Source: Acetivibrio clariflavus DSM 19732 (GTDB taxonomy: Bacteria; Bacillota; Clostridia; Acetivibrionales; Acetivibrionaceae). Taken from it: a stretch of DNA of 64,000 bases. Where the stretch lies: assembly GCF_000237085.1 (NCBI RefSeq), contig NC_016627.1, positions 3,286,118 to 3,350,117 on the forward strand. Reading direction: 5' to 3'. The position numbers and the translations under genes are program-made. Below are positions 44,884 through 54,451 of the stretch, in pieces (position 1 is the stretch's first letter; each line of letters begins with the position of its first letter). Under the pieces are notes generated by a model. It saw only the letters and a program-made list of their open reading frames with translations, was not told the DNA's origin and did not search any database.

Positions 44884-46113
44884 TTATTTCAGCTTCATGA
44901 GCCTATACCATATCCCTACAATATCCCTATAGTAGTCGATAATACGTTTCTTTTCAACGCTTTTTCCGGTTTTCAAAGCCACTTTGGCTATTGTATTGCC
45001 ATTGGCTGTAAATTCCACATATCCAACTTCAAAATCAGACAGAACAGGCGCATTCAATTTGTCATAGTAAAGACAAACATTCATCTCCATTTTGCTTTTT
45101 TCTTCTTCGGTAAGCGGCATTTCAATGCCTTTTTCAGGTACAACGCTAACGTTTTCCGCCTTGCCTTTTGACACCTGAATCTCCGTTATATTATCCGACT
45201 CATCCAAAAGCTTGGTCAGTCTGTAGTTGTTAAAAGCATAATCCAGAATTGCCCGGCTGTTTTTTGCCCTCACTGTCCGGCTCGAGCAATTCAAAACCAC
45301 AGAAATAAGCCTCATGTTATTCCTGGTGGCTGATGTTACAAGGCATCTTCCCGCCTGACCTGTGTATCCTGTCTTCACACCGTCAGCGCCGGGATATGCC
45401 CCAAGCATTTCATTGGTAGTATAAAAACTTCTTCCTTTAACTGAAATATTCTGGGTACCGACTATTTGAGAAAATATCGGATTATTCAAAGCATACCTTG
45501 TCAATTGGGCTAGCTCATACGCTGTAGAATAGTGTCCGGGAGTATCAAGACCATGAGGTGTTTTGAACTGGGTGTTTTTCAATCCAAGTTCCCGGGCTTT
45601 TTCGTTCATCAAAGCGGCAAAACCTTCCACACTGCCGCCTATATGCTCAGCAATGGCTATGGCCGCATCATTTCCCGATCTGAGCATCAAGCCATATAAC
45701 AATTCTTTGAGAGTCCATTCCTCTCCCTCTTTAAGATTTATGGTAGAGCCTCCTATGTTTGCCGCCCTTTTGCTCACCTTTACTTTATCCTCTAAGTTTC
45801 CTCTTTCTAATGCTACTATGGCTGTCATTATTTTAGTGGTACTGGCTATTGCCTTTCTTGCATGGGCATTTTTTTCATATAAAACCCTTCCGCTTTTCAT
45901 ATCCATTACTATTGCAGCTCCAGCCTCTATTTTGGGAGGTTTCAGGTCAGTAGATACACTCGTCTCAATCGAAAAAATCTCTTTTAAAGGATAATCTTCA
46001 TTGAAATCATCGGCAAAAATACCTGTACTGAATGAAACAATTAAAATCAGACATATAACCAGAGCTATATTTTTTTTGTTGAGCAGCTTTTCAAACAATC
46101 CCATCACTTCCAT
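44884..46113 (-). CDS. D-alanyl-D-alanine carboxypeptidase (DacF/PBP5 family)
   Basis: 409-residue serine peptidase trimming the peptidoglycan pentapeptide. A signal/anchor segment lies at about residues 15-32 (NIALVICLILIVSFSTGIFA). Catalytic motifs: SxxK in RKAIASTTKIMTAIVAL (about 83-99), SxN in GLMLRSGNDAAIAIAEH, and KTG in GVKTGYTGQAGRCLV. A C-terminal beta domain and a basic amphipathic end follow (YRDIVGIWYRLMKLK). Clostridial DacF is often sporulation-linked. The start may be four codons in; neither candidate has a strong ribosome site. Confidence 0.93.
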   Translation of the reverse strand: MEVMGLFEKLLNKKNIALVICLILIVSFSTGIFADDFNEDYPLKEIFSIETSVSTDLKPPKIEAGAAIVMDMKSGRVLYEKNAHARKAIASTTKIMTAIVALERGNLEDKVKVSKRAANIGGSTINLKEGEEWTLKELLYGLMLRSGNDAAIAIAEHIGGSVEGFAALMNEKARELGLKNTQFKTPHGLDTPGHYSTAYELAQLTRYALNNPIFSQIVGTQNISVKGRSFYTTNEMLGAYPGADGVKTGYTGQAGRCLVTSATRNNMRLISVVLNCSSRTVRAKNSRAILDYAFNNYRLTKLLDESDNITEIQVSKGKAENVSVVPEKGIEMPLTEEEKSKMEMNVCLYYDKLNAPVLSDFEVGYVEFTANGNTIAKVALKTGKSVEKKRIIDYYRDIVGIWYRLMKLK

Positions 46114-46368
46114 GAATAATTTTTATACCTGTATTGCAACGCCTGCCAATTTCAGACCATGCACTTGCAAGTATTAAGCCTGCTTTATACTTAAATCCAC
46201 TCACATATAAAATCTATATGTAAGTTTTAAAAAGTTTATATCCGGTAACCGCAATTTTTTTATTATTTCGCACCAAAAACCATTTTCTTACATTAAAACG
46301 AACAAAATTTTTATAAATATACATCAATCAAGCACCGATATTTATGATAGGGGGTGGCTCTGCCTTAT

Positions 46369-47955
46369 ATGAACGATAAAATTCTATACTCCGATGAATA
46401 TATTACAATATATCTAATAATGGACGGCTTATACCTGGAATCTTTTAAAAAAGGTATGCCTATAAGTCATTTAAACGATATTATTAATTCCCATCCCGAA
46501 TTTAAGATTACCGATTTCAATGCAATAAAAAATGCTATCAATAACGCACCCCAACCCCCGAAAAAGTTTGGTGTGCTGAAGGAAAAAATAGCAATTAAAA
46601 TATCTGAGGACAAGCTTAAGGCCACTGTTACTTACTATGCGCCCAAGGACTATTTCGATATCAAAAATCGTGAAAATCTCATGAGAGAAACCTATGAAGC
46701 CCTTAAAAAAAATGATATTACCTTCGGAATCAAACGGGATTTTTTCCTCGGCAACATTGAAGCAGGCAAGACCTATGTCATTGCTGAAGGTGAACCAAGT
46801 ATTGACGGTGAAGACAGTATAGTTAAAATGTACCAGCTAAAAGAAGTTAAGCCTGAAATCAAAGAGGACGGAAAAACCAATTACTATGAATTGAAGCTAA
46901 TAAACACAGTTAAAGCCGGAGACTGGCTCGGTGAACGCATTGAAGCAAAAGAAGGCTCCCCCGGGAGAACTGTAACCGGTGAAATAATCGAACCCCGTAA
47001 AGGGAAACAATATCCGCTGCTTTATGACAAAAACACCGTTTATGAAGTGTTTCTAAACGATAGAACTGTCTTGTATTCCAAAATCAACGGTGCGGTAAAC
47101 TATGTGGAAGGCAGAATAACAGTGGCAAACCATTTGGAAATAGACGGGGATGTGGATTTCAACACGGGGAATATCAAGTTTGACGGTTTCGTATCCATAA
47201 ACGGCACTGTTACCGACGGTTTTTCGGTGGAAGCAACTAAAGACATTGAAATAAACAGTCCGCTGGGCATAGGAAATGTTAAAACAATACGCAGTCTTCA
47301 GGGAAGCATATTTATCAAGGGTGGAATTGTATCTAAAAATCACTCGGTAATAGATGCAAAAAAAGATATCTATACTAAGTTCGCCGATAATGCATTTTTA
47401 CGCTGCGGCGGTCTTGTCCATATAGGTTTTTATTGTATCAACAGTACTGTTGAAGCCAAAGAGGTTTACATTGAATCTCCAAAAGGCAATATCATAGGCG
47501 GTTATACCAAAGCCGAAGCAAAAGTAACTTCAGCCATAATCGGATCACCACTGGAGGTAAAAACAGTGGTTGAAGTAAGCGGTTTTGACAGAGATTCCTT
47601 CTTAAAAAAGCTTGAAGAAATTAAGGAAAATCTGGAAGACATGAAAAATGAGAGGCAATCCTTGAAAAAAGAGCTTTCCGGTGCTTCTCATCAGGAGTTG
47701 TCACCCAATGACATTAAAATGTACAACCAGCTCTTTAACCGATTGGCCGAAATACAAGATAAAATAAAAGCTCTCGAATATGAACAAAAAAATATCAGCA
47801 GATATCTTAAAACCAAAGGGAATGGTGAAATTGCCGTAACTAAAAAGATTTATCCGAACTGTACCCTTATTATCAACAAAAATCAGGTAGATATAACCCA
47901 TCCCACCATTGCAACTTCGTTTTACTGCATAAACGGAGAACTGAAGCAAACTTAA
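46369..47955 (+). CDS. FapA-family (DUF342) protein
   Basis: About 528 residues of the FapA family, cytosolic proteins with a central beta-helix. The N-terminal region holds FGVLKEKIAIKISEDKLKAT, the middle contains the family block GEIIEPRKGKQYP and repeats such as NHLEIDGDVDFNTGNIKFDG and NGTVTDGFSVEATKDIEI. A coiled coil lies at about 410-480 (LKKLEEIKENLEDMKNERQS). FapA homologues affect polarity and motility or sensory signalling in other bacteria. ATG at 46369 with GGGGGTGG about 11 bases upstream is preferred over the GTG within that site. Confidence 0.88.
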   Translation: MNDKILYSDEYITIYLIMDGLYLESFKKGMPISHLNDIINSHPEFKITDFNAIKNAINNAPQPPKKFGVLKEKIAIKISEDKLKATVTYYAPKDYFDIKNRENLMRETYEALKKNDITFGIKRDFFLGNIEAGKTYVIAEGEPSIDGEDSIVKMYQLKEVKPEIKEDGKTNYYELKLINTVKAGDWLGERIEAKEGSPGRTVTGEIIEPRKGKQYPLLYDKNTVYEVFLNDRTVLYSKINGAVNYVEGRITVANHLEIDGDVDFNTGNIKFDGFVSINGTVTDGFSVEATKDIEINSPLGIGNVKTIRSLQGSIFIKGGIVSKNHSVIDAKKDIYTKFADNAFLRCGGLVHIGFYCINSTVEAKEVYIESPKGNIIGGYTKAEAKVTSAIIGSPLEVKTVVEVSGFDRDSFLKKLEEIKENLEDMKNERQSLKKELSGASHQELSPNDIKMYNQLFNRLAEIQDKIKALEYEQKNISRYLKTKGNGEIAVTKKIYPNCTLIINKNQVDITHPTIATSFYCINGELKQT

Positions 47956-48037
47956 TTAATGACATGCAGCAATGTTTTAAGATTTAGATCCAATTTACTT
48001 AAAATAAATTAATAATATAACATAATAAAATAAAAAA

Positions 48038-48070
48038 GTTAAAACTTTTGATCATCCAAAAAGTTTTAAC
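48038..48070 (+). terminator. Perfect 12-bp AT-rich hairpin after the FapA-family gene
   Basis: GTTAAAACTTTT and AAAAGTTTTAAC pair perfectly around a nine-base loop. No strong T-run follows. Confidence 0.5.
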
Positions 48071-48128
48071 AGTATTAATTCCCCTTCTAGCTGTGTACAT
48101 TTAAACCCCCTTAAAGTCCATATTTTAT

Positions 48129-48152
48129 AGCCTTTACAGGCTTCTTTTTTTT
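48129..48152 (+). terminator. Short hairpin followed by an eight-T run
   Basis: AGCCT and AGGCT flank TTAC, followed by TCTTTTTTTT. A standard compact intrinsic terminator for transcripts from the FapA-family gene, or an attenuator for the next gene. Confidence 0.65.
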
Positions 48153-48329
48153 GCAGTGAAATATTTTTGCCAAAACTTATATAAAGGCTTTTACTTATAA
48201 AAATTAAGTAATATAATATATTAGTGATGTAAATATTTAATAGTTTAGTTTATGTTTGATTGAATAAATCGCGACATAACATATAGATTCATATTTACAG
48301 TTTATGTTATGCACAACGGAGGAGGAATT

Positions 48330-49568
48330 ATGGCAAAAAATATATTAATAATATCATCGGACTATACAGGACACGGACACAAAAGCATAACCGATTCACT
48401 GCTGGAAAAATTCTCTCTCTATCCTGACGTTAATGTACATGTAGTCGATGGTTTTACCTTTATTGGTAATTTAGGACTTAGAATCGGCAAACTCTACGGT
48501 TCCATTACAAGAAATGCAAAAGAACTGTGGAAATTAATATGGGATATGTCCCTTAAAAGACCTTCCCTTGTCAATGAAATGGTTGAAGTGTCTATACGGG
48601 ATAACTTTTTAGATCTGTTAAGAAATATCAAACCGGATTTGATACTTTCGGTACACCCCAACTTTAACGGATCGGTTTTAAATATTTTGGAGGAAAACAA
48701 TATAAAAATTCCTTTTGTTACATTTATAGCCGATTTGGTATCCATAACACCCCTGTGGGCAGATCCCAGAGCTGACTACATTATATGCCCTACCAAGGAA
48801 TCAAAATATAAATGCCTTGAATTTGGTGTTTCGGAATCAAAACTGAAATTAATAGGCTTCCCTGTAAGGCAAAAATTCCTTGAACACCTCACCAAGGATA
48901 CAGAGCAACGTACTTATACAAGAAACCGTCCATTGGAGTGTCTTATCATGAGCGGCGGTGAGGGCTCCGGAAATATGAGCACAATAGCCCGTATCCTCCT
49001 GAAAAACTTTAACTGCAAAGTAAAAATTGTTACAGGACGGAATAAAATACTCAAAAGAAGGCTTGAACGCACTCTCTATGATAAGTTCGGTACCGAAAGG
49101 GTTGAAATTTACGGATTTACCGAAAATGTTCAGGATTTGATGCTTTCCTCCGATTTGGCAATTACCCGCGGAAGTCCAAATACAATGATGGAAGTAGTTG
49201 CCTGCAACGTCCCTCTGATTGTTACAGGTAACTTGCCGGGACAGGAAGAAGGAAATCCGGGATATATCATAAAGCACAACCTGGGAGTAGTATGCAAAGA
49301 TACCCGACGGCTCAAATCGGTAGTCAAAGAGCTCCTTGTTAACAATGGCAGCAAACTGAAACAGATAAAGAGATCACAGAAGAAATTTTTAAACCCCAAT
49401 GTTGCCAAGGAAATTGTTGACTTTATTTTAAGCATTGAAACTCCTGAAAAAATAAATATTCCTGACGAAAATGCAACAAAATTTTGGGATATCGGAAAAA
49501 AGATAAGTATACCCAGAAAGATAAAACTAAAGAGAAAAATAATTCTTAAAAAAAATAAAAGTATATAA
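48330..49568 (+). CDS. MGDG-synthase-like glycosyltransferase (UgtP family)
   Basis: 412-residue GT28-like enzyme related to processive diacylglycerol glucosyltransferases and plant MGDG synthases, which build glycolipids such as the lipoteichoic-acid anchor. N-terminal domain: ILIISSDYTGHGHKSITDSL, IRDNFLDLLRNIKPDLILSV, TFIADLVSITPLWADPRADY. C-terminal domain: LIMSGGEGSGNMSTIARIL, YGFTENVQDLMLSSDLAITR and GSPNTMMEVVACNVPLIVTG. A basic tail ends the protein. GGAGGAGG lies directly before ATG 48330; the ATG 21 bases earlier precedes that site and is rejected. In Clostridia some homologues are sporulation-linked. Confidence 0.9.
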   Translation: MAKNILIISSDYTGHGHKSITDSLLEKFSLYPDVNVHVVDGFTFIGNLGLRIGKLYGSITRNAKELWKLIWDMSLKRPSLVNEMVEVSIRDNFLDLLRNIKPDLILSVHPNFNGSVLNILEENNIKIPFVTFIADLVSITPLWADPRADYIICPTKESKYKCLEFGVSESKLKLIGFPVRQKFLEHLTKDTEQRTYTRNRPLECLIMSGGEGSGNMSTIARILLKNFNCKVKIVTGRNKILKRRLERTLYDKFGTERVEIYGFTENVQDLMLSSDLAITRGSPNTMMEVVACNVPLIVTGNLPGQEEGNPGYIIKHNLGVVCKDTRRLKSVVKELLVNNGSKLKQIKRSQKKFLNPNVAKEIVDFILSIETPEKINIPDENATKFWDIGKKISIPRKIKLKRKIILKKNKSI

Positions 49569-49716
49569 GAGCTTTTGTTGACATAATATAAGCCACAGGA
49601 CGTATTTTTGCTATATCACTTCCTTAGAATGCAAAATAAAGCCAAATAAAATAGAAAATCTTTCTACTCATAATCTATTTTATTTAAGGCACAATAAGAC
49701 TAAGGAGGTGATAATA

Positions 49717-49923
49717 ATGGCAAACAGCAGAAGCAAAACTGCTTTTGAAAACTTAAAATACGAAATAGCAAAAGAAGTTGGAGTTAACTTAAAGCAAGGA
49801 TATAACGGTGATTTAAGCGCAAGAGAAGCTGGTAAAATAGGTGGTAACATCGTTAAGAAAGTGTTCCAATCCTATACTGGAAACAGCTACCCTTCTGAAC
49901 GTTTAGGTGATACTTCAAGATAA
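49717..49923 (+). CDS. Alpha/beta-type small acid-soluble spore protein
   Basis: 68-residue SASP that coats and protects spore DNA. Family signatures are present: FENLKYEIAKEVGVNL (with the GPR protease site around the Glu-Ile-Ala motif) and SAREAGKIGGNIVKKVFQSY. AAGGAGGTG eight bases upstream of the ATG gives strong expression. Single gene ended by a strong terminator. Expected to be transcribed by forespore sigma-G; I could not fix its promoter. Confidence 0.96.
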   Translation: MANSRSKTAFENLKYEIAKEVGVNLKQGYNGDLSAREAGKIGGNIVKKVFQSYTGNSYPSERLGDTSR

Positions 49924-49934
49924 GCATAAGCAAT

Positions 49935-49970
49935 AAAAAATAGCAGGAGATAATTCTCCTGCTATTTTTT
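49935..49970 (+). terminator. Strong bidirectional terminator after the SASP gene
   Basis: AAAAAATAGCAGGAGA and its perfect complement flank a four-base TAAT loop. T-runs occur on both strands. Confidence 0.92.
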
Positions 49971-50160
49971 ATTACCGCTGCTTATAGATAAATTAAGAAT
50001 GATGCCTTCAATAAACTTTGTTCATAATTTATAAAATGAAAAAATCTGAATGTAAAATACTTTTTAAAAGCTGTAGAATATTGTGGAAAAATAAAAATAT
50101 TGTGATATAATGTACTTTGTATTTTTAAAAGTCATTATTTTTAAAGATATGGTGGTAAAA

Positions 50161-51524
50161 ATGGTAAAGCTACAGTTCAAATTCAAAAACAACAAAATTA
50201 TTTCCCTTGAACCGACCAAAATAATTGTACTCAGCTTTATAGCTGTCATCATTTGGGGATCTGTTGTTTTATACCTTCCGATAGCCTCCAATCCCGACCA
50301 GCCAAGGATAAGGTTTCTTGATGCGCTTTTCACCGCTACAGCCGCCACTTGCGTCACCGGGCTGACTGTTGTTGACACAGCCAAACAATGGAGTTATTTT
50401 GGTCAGACAGTAATTTTGCTGCTGATACAAATCGGCGGACTTGGCCTTGTCACCATAACCACGTTTTTTCGGTACTTCTCGGTAAAAAAGTAGGCATAAA
50501 GGGAAGAATACTTGCCCAGGAATCCCTAAACTATTTAAGTTCGGAAGACATACTGAAGCTGATAAAAAGAGTTATAACAGTAACTTTTATTATAGAATTT
50601 ATCGGTGCAGTCATATTTGCTGCACGATTCATACCCCAGTATGGCCCAAAAGGTATTTACATGTCTGTATTTCATTCGGTATCATCTTTTTGTAATGCAG
50701 GTTATGACCTTATGGGAAATTACCGGAGTCTTACAGGTTACAGAAACGACCCCTTTGTTTTGCTTACCACCGCTTGCCTCATTATAATTGGAGGTCTGGG
50801 CTTTTTGGTATGGAAGGACCTGTATGAATTTAGGAAAAGCAGACACTTTTTGCTGCACACCAAAGTTGTTCTCCTTTTTACAGTAATATTACTGGCTTTC
50901 GGAACTTTATACATTTTCATATTTGAATATAACAACCCCAATACTTTGGGTCCTTTAAGCATTCCCAACAAGTTGCTCAATGCTTTTTTTCAGTCAGTCT
51001 GTTTAAGAACTACGGGTTTCAATACCATTTCGGTATTTAATATGAGGGAAATTACAAAAGTAATAAATGTCATGTTAATGTTTATAGGTGCTTCTCCAGG
51101 CTCAACAGGCGGCGGTATCAAGGTAACCACTTTCGGTATCATAATAGCCGCAATTTTCTCACAGATGCGTGGCAGAGATGAAACAATCATTTTTAAACAT
51201 AAAATTTCATACAGTCTCGTTATAAAATCCCTTTCAATAATTGTTTTGAGTTTGATAATTGTACTGGTAGTTACTACCATAATTCTTGCAATAGACGGAT
51301 TTCCATTTATCGATACGCTGTATGAGGCTATAGCAGCCTTCTCCACTACGGGTTCTTCATCCCTCGGTACCCCCAATTTTCATACAGCAAGCAGAATTAT
51401 TCTGATGATTACAATGCTTTTGGGAAGAGTGGGACCTCTTAGCTTTGCCTTATCTCTTTCTTTGAGAAACGGAAAAAGGAATGCCGATAAAGTATATCCC
51501 GAAGGTAAGATAATAGTAGGTTAA
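50161..51524 (+). pseudogene. KtrB/TrkH-type potassium channel subunit, frameshifted
   Basis: Two overlapping frames together encode a full TrkH/KtrB protein of about 455 residues. The first half (from ATG 50161) includes FLDALFTATAATCVTGLTVV, the first selectivity filter, and ends abnormally after LVTITTFF. The second frame continues VLLGKKVGIKGRILAQESLN, then VFHSVSSFCNAGYDLMGN, QSVCLRTTGFNTISV and EAIAAFSTTGSSSLGT, the remaining filters. The switch lies at a run of six T residues (50464-50469); a seventh T would restore one frame. This is either a real mutation, a slippage-variable site, or a sequencing error. The rest of the protein is intact, so the damage is minimal. Confidence 0.9.
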
Positions 51525-51544
51525 AAGAGTCTTAACGGAATCTC

Positions 51545-51582
51545 AAAACTCCGGGCCTTAAAATTAAAAGTCCCGGAGTTTT
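51545..51582. terminator. Bidirectional terminator between convergent ktrB and trkA genes
   Basis: AAAACTCCGGG and CCCGGAGTTTT pair perfectly across a 16-base loop, with a T-run on the plus side and A/T tail on the other. Confidence 0.88.
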
Positions 51583-51623
51583 TTAACATTCTGATATATC
51601 AACACCAAAATTATCTTTCGACA

Positions 51624-52295
51624 TTAAAAAATACGTTTTTTCCCCAGGAAAAATTCCTTTAATTCATCCTGGTCTTCTTTTGACGAAACAGTAATGATAT
51701 AGTCTTTATCTCTTAGCACAGTAAAACCATTTGGAATAATTACTTCCTCATCTCTTATAAGCGAAATAATTATACAGTCCTTGGGGATTTTTATATCCTT
51801 CAGACTCTTGTTTACAACGGGAGAGTTTTCGTTTATGGTTATCTCACTTAAAACCAATTTCCCGCTTCTTAACTTCATGAGAGTCTTCATTCCCGTGTAG
51901 TCCACTTCCTGCTCAATTAAATCTGCAATTATCGAAGTGCTGCTTACTGCAAAATCAACGCCAAGTTTTTGAAAAACCTCTATATTTTTAGGATTGTTAA
52001 CCCTGGCAATAGTCCTTTTTACGCCAAAATTTCTCTTTGCCAGCTGACATGCAATAAGATTGTCCTCATCCTTTCCTGTAACCGCAATAAAAGTATCAGC
52101 CTTTTCAGCCTCCACTTGGGTTAATATGTCCAAATCGGTTGCATTTCCGTTAAATGCAGGAATATTAAGCTCATTTGCGAGTTTTTCACATAACTCCACT
52201 TTTGATTCAATAACTACAACTTTATGCTTATAAGACAGAAGGGTCTTTATCAGATAGTAGCCCAGCTTTCCTCCACCGGCAACAATAATGTACAT
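51624..52295 (-). CDS. TrkA/KtrA-type potassium channel regulatory protein
   Basis: 223-residue RCK protein. The N-terminal Rossmann domain (IVAGGGKLGYYLIKTLLSY, VVVIESKVELCEKLANELNI) binds nucleotide and the C-terminal RCK_C domain (about 140-223) includes KSLKDIKIPKDCIIISLIRD. Two such genes lie side by side; they are the likely gating subunits of the channel encoded by the frameshifted gene at 50161-51524. GGAGG eight bases upstream. Leftward, convergent with that gene. Confidence 0.93.
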   Translation of the reverse strand: MYIIVAGGGKLGYYLIKTLLSYKHKVVVIESKVELCEKLANELNIPAFNGNATDLDILTQVEAEKADTFIAVTGKDEDNLIACQLAKRNFGVKRTIARVNNPKNIEVFQKLGVDFAVSSTSIIADLIEQEVDYTGMKTLMKLRSGKLVLSEITINENSPVVNKSLKDIKIPKDCIIISLIRDEEVIIPNGFTVLRDKDYIITVSSKEDQDELKEFFLGKKRIF

Positions 52296-52340
52296 TTACA
52301 AACCTCCAAAAATATATATTTCTCACGTGAAAAATAAGAG

Positions 52341-52955
52341 TTAATTTTTTTTCTGTGCTATAACTAAAGTATCTCCCTCATTTATGGTGACATCTTCATT
52401 GGAAAAGTAAAAGCTGCCGTTATGAATGATTCCGAAAATAAAAGAATTGTCCTTAGGCTTCACTGAACTTAATTTTTTTTTGAAATAAGAACTCTGCACC
52501 TTGACATAATTATAAACCACAGTGGTATTGCCTATGGTTTGCAATGAAGTGGCAGGTTCACTGACAACCATGGATTTTATAACTTCAACCGTCATTTTGG
52601 TGGGACATATGGTTGTAAGTCCAAATTCATGGAATACTTGTTCGCGGGCAGGATCGAATATCCTTGCTATTACCTTCGGCACCTTGAAAATTTCCTTTGC
52701 CACCTGACATACCATAATATTGATGTTATCGTCAGGAGTAAGGGCAGCCAAAACATCAGCTGTCTCAATTCCGGCTTTTTTCAGGACATCCTGGTCAATG
52801 GGCACTCCAGTTATGGTTATACCGTTGAATTCCGGGTCAAGAATTTTAAAAGAGTTGCTATCTCTGTCCACAACAACCACATCATGGCCTTCCTCCGACA
52901 ACACCTGTGCGAATCTTGATCCAACCTTGCCGCACCCGATAACAATAATTTGCAT
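52341..52955 (-). CDS. TrkA/KtrA-type potassium channel regulatory protein (second)
   Basis: 204-residue RCK protein with N-terminal IVIGCGKVGSRFAQVLSEEG and VVVVDRDSNSFKIL, ADVLAALTPDDNINIMVCQV, and a C-terminal RCK_C half ending FYFSNEDVTINEGDTLVIAQ. It is the upstream partner of the neighbouring TrkA protein, 45 bases apart, probably one operon. AGGAGG precedes the ATG. The pair may form hetero-octamers or serve different channels. Confidence 0.93.
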   Translation of the reverse strand: MQIIVIGCGKVGSRFAQVLSEEGHDVVVVDRDSNSFKILDPEFNGITITGVPIDQDVLKKAGIETADVLAALTPDDNINIMVCQVAKEIFKVPKVIARIFDPAREQVFHEFGLTTICPTKMTVEVIKSMVVSEPATSLQTIGNTTVVYNYVKVQSSYFKKKLSSVKPKDNSFIFGIIHNGSFYFSNEDVTINEGDTLVIAQKKN

Positions 52956-53360
52956 ATATTTCCTCCTGCAAAAATTATTTGTCAGTACTATCCTTCAGCT
53001 AACCCATCTAAAAAACAGATAAGGCCATTCCCAAATTTGGTTTTTATGCCCGATTAAAGCAAACTTGGAAATGGCAATTGCAAATTTACTTTTAAAGTCT
53101 ATTAGGAATTATTTTATATCATTCAGCCTGTACTTACATAGTGTTGAATTCTCAAAAAAACGAGCAATAACTATTTATTTTCTATCTTTCAACAGTTTAT
53201 TTTCCAATTCCTCAGCTTATCTAAATATTGCACGTCTTATCGTCGTTATTCGGATTATGTGGCTACAGCAAAGGTTTATATATGAATAATAAAAATCCAA
53301 TTAGAAAAAATACTACTAATAGTAGCATTAGATATGCAAAAAAATCGAAAGGATGATTCT
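52956..53360. other. Divergent gap between trkA and DUF421 genes
   Basis: About 400 bases. The one clear structure is the hairpin at 53024-53075. Other frames here are not coding-like. Confidence 0.5.
53024..53075. promoter_or_regulatory. 16-bp imperfect hairpin upstream of the trkA pair
   Basis: GCCATTCCCAAATTTG and CAAACTTGGAAATGGC pair at 14 of 16 positions around a 20-base loop. It lies about 70 bases upstream of the trkA start, within its likely leader, and lacks a T-run. It does not resemble a ydaO c-di-AMP riboswitch. Confidence 0.45.
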
Positions 53361-54047
53361 GTGCTTGTAGTTTTTGCCAGGACCCTAATTTTATTCACAC
53401 TTGTAGTTGTCACCATGAGAATAATGGGAAAAAGACAGATTGGTGAACTGCAGCCTTTTGAACTTGCTGTCGCCATCCTTATATCGGAATTGGCAGCAGT
53501 TCCAATGCAAAATACAGGTATTCCTCTGGTAAACGGAATAATCCCAATACTTACTTTATTAATAGCACAAATGAGTTTATCTCTCATCTCCTTAAAAAGT
53601 GTAAAAGCCAGGGGAATTATATGCGGAAAACCAAGTATTCTTATAGCCAACGGTAAAATACAGGAAGATGAACTCAGAAAAGAAATGTTTACATTGAATG
53701 ACTTATTGGAACAATTAAGAATCAACAATACCCCAAATATAGCCGACGTAGAATTTGCAATACTTGAAACCAACGGACAGCTTAGTGTAATCCCTAAATC
53801 CCAAAAAAGAACTGTAACTGCTGAAGATCTAAATATAAGCACAAACTATGAGGGGTTACCTCTTGCTCTTATTATTGACGGAAGTGTAAATTACCAGAAC
53901 CTGCAAAAAGCCAATTTGGATCTTCCATGGCTTTTAAACGAGATTAGGAAATTCGGTGCGGAAAAGCCTGAAGATGTTCTTTTTGCATCGTTAGATACTC
54001 AAGGCAATCTATACTGTCAGACAAAATCTTCAAAAAGGGGGAAGTAA
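53361..54047 (+). CDS. DUF421 (YetF/YcaP-type) membrane protein
   Basis: About 228 residues. Two to three N-terminal helices include LVVFARTLILFTLVVVTMRI and the conserved block MGKRQIGELQPFELAVAILI; the cytosolic C-terminal domain contains GKPSILIANGKIQEDELRKE and LNDLLEQLRINN, typical of DUF421. Family members are found in sporulating Firmicutes; function unknown. GTG at 53361, eight bases after AAAGGATG, is preferred over an ATG 27 bases earlier that lacks a ribosome site. The next gene starts one base after its stop. Confidence 0.88.
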   Translation: MLVVFARTLILFTLVVVTMRIMGKRQIGELQPFELAVAILISELAAVPMQNTGIPLVNGIIPILTLLIAQMSLSLISLKSVKARGIICGKPSILIANGKIQEDELRKEMFTLNDLLEQLRINNTPNIADVEFAILETNGQLSVIPKSQKRTVTAEDLNISTNYEGLPLALIIDGSVNYQNLQKANLDLPWLLNEIRKFGAEKPEDVLFASLDTQGNLYCQTKSSKRGK

Positions 54048-54048
54048 C

Positions 54049-54438
54049 TTGCACACAGCTAAAATTCTCACAACTATAACAGCTATATCCGTATTTATCA
54101 TAGGCACATCGACCTATGCAAACCGAATATTGAAAAACGATGTCCATAGCCTTGAAGAAAAAATAAACCATGTTCAAGTCAGTACGAAAAATGAAGATTG
54201 GAACACGGCCGAAAGCGGACTTACTTCTATTTTGGAAGAATGGCCCAAAGTAGAAGGCAAATGGTCAATTCTGCTTGATCATGCAGAAATAGACAATATT
54301 GAAGATGCATTAATAAAGGTGGCCGAATATATAAAAGCCAAGGATTCATCCTCAGCCCTTGCAGAACTGGCATCCTTGAAGAACTTTATCGGTCACATAC
54401 CCAAAAAGGAAGCCTTCAGTATCAAAAATATTTTCTAA
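54049..54438 (+). CDS. DUF4363 family protein
   Basis: 129 residues with an N-terminal signal or anchor (residues 4-22, AKILTTITAISVFIIGTST) and a helical extracytoplasmic domain with alternating charged residues (LEEKINHVQVSTKNEDWNTA, DHAEIDNIEDALIKVAEYIK). DUF4363 genes commonly sit next to DUF421 genes in Clostridia, as here, so the two probably act together. TTG start with GGGGG seven bases upstream. Confidence 0.85.
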   Translation: MHTAKILTTITAISVFIIGTSTYANRILKNDVHSLEEKINHVQVSTKNEDWNTAESGLTSILEEWPKVEGKWSILLDHAEIDNIEDALIKVAEYIKAKDSSSALAELASLKNFIGHIPKKEAFSIKNIF

Positions 54439-54451
54439 AGCCTGTGCATTT

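Larger units (their letters stand above)
47956..48329. other. Intergenic gap with two hairpins before the MGDG-synthase-like gene
   Basis: 374 bases. Two hairpins are listed separately. The remaining DNA is AT-rich and should carry the promoter of the next gene; a -10-like TATAAT/ATAATA cluster near 48215 is not convincing. Confidence 0.45.

Noticed and set aside
53024-53075. c-di-AMP (ydaO-type) riboswitch for the trkA pair
   Set aside because: Only one simple hairpin is present, with none of the conserved multi-helix core.
53276-53842. 188-residue minus-strand frame
   Set aside because: Antisense to the DUF421 gene, whose conserved blocks are unambiguous.
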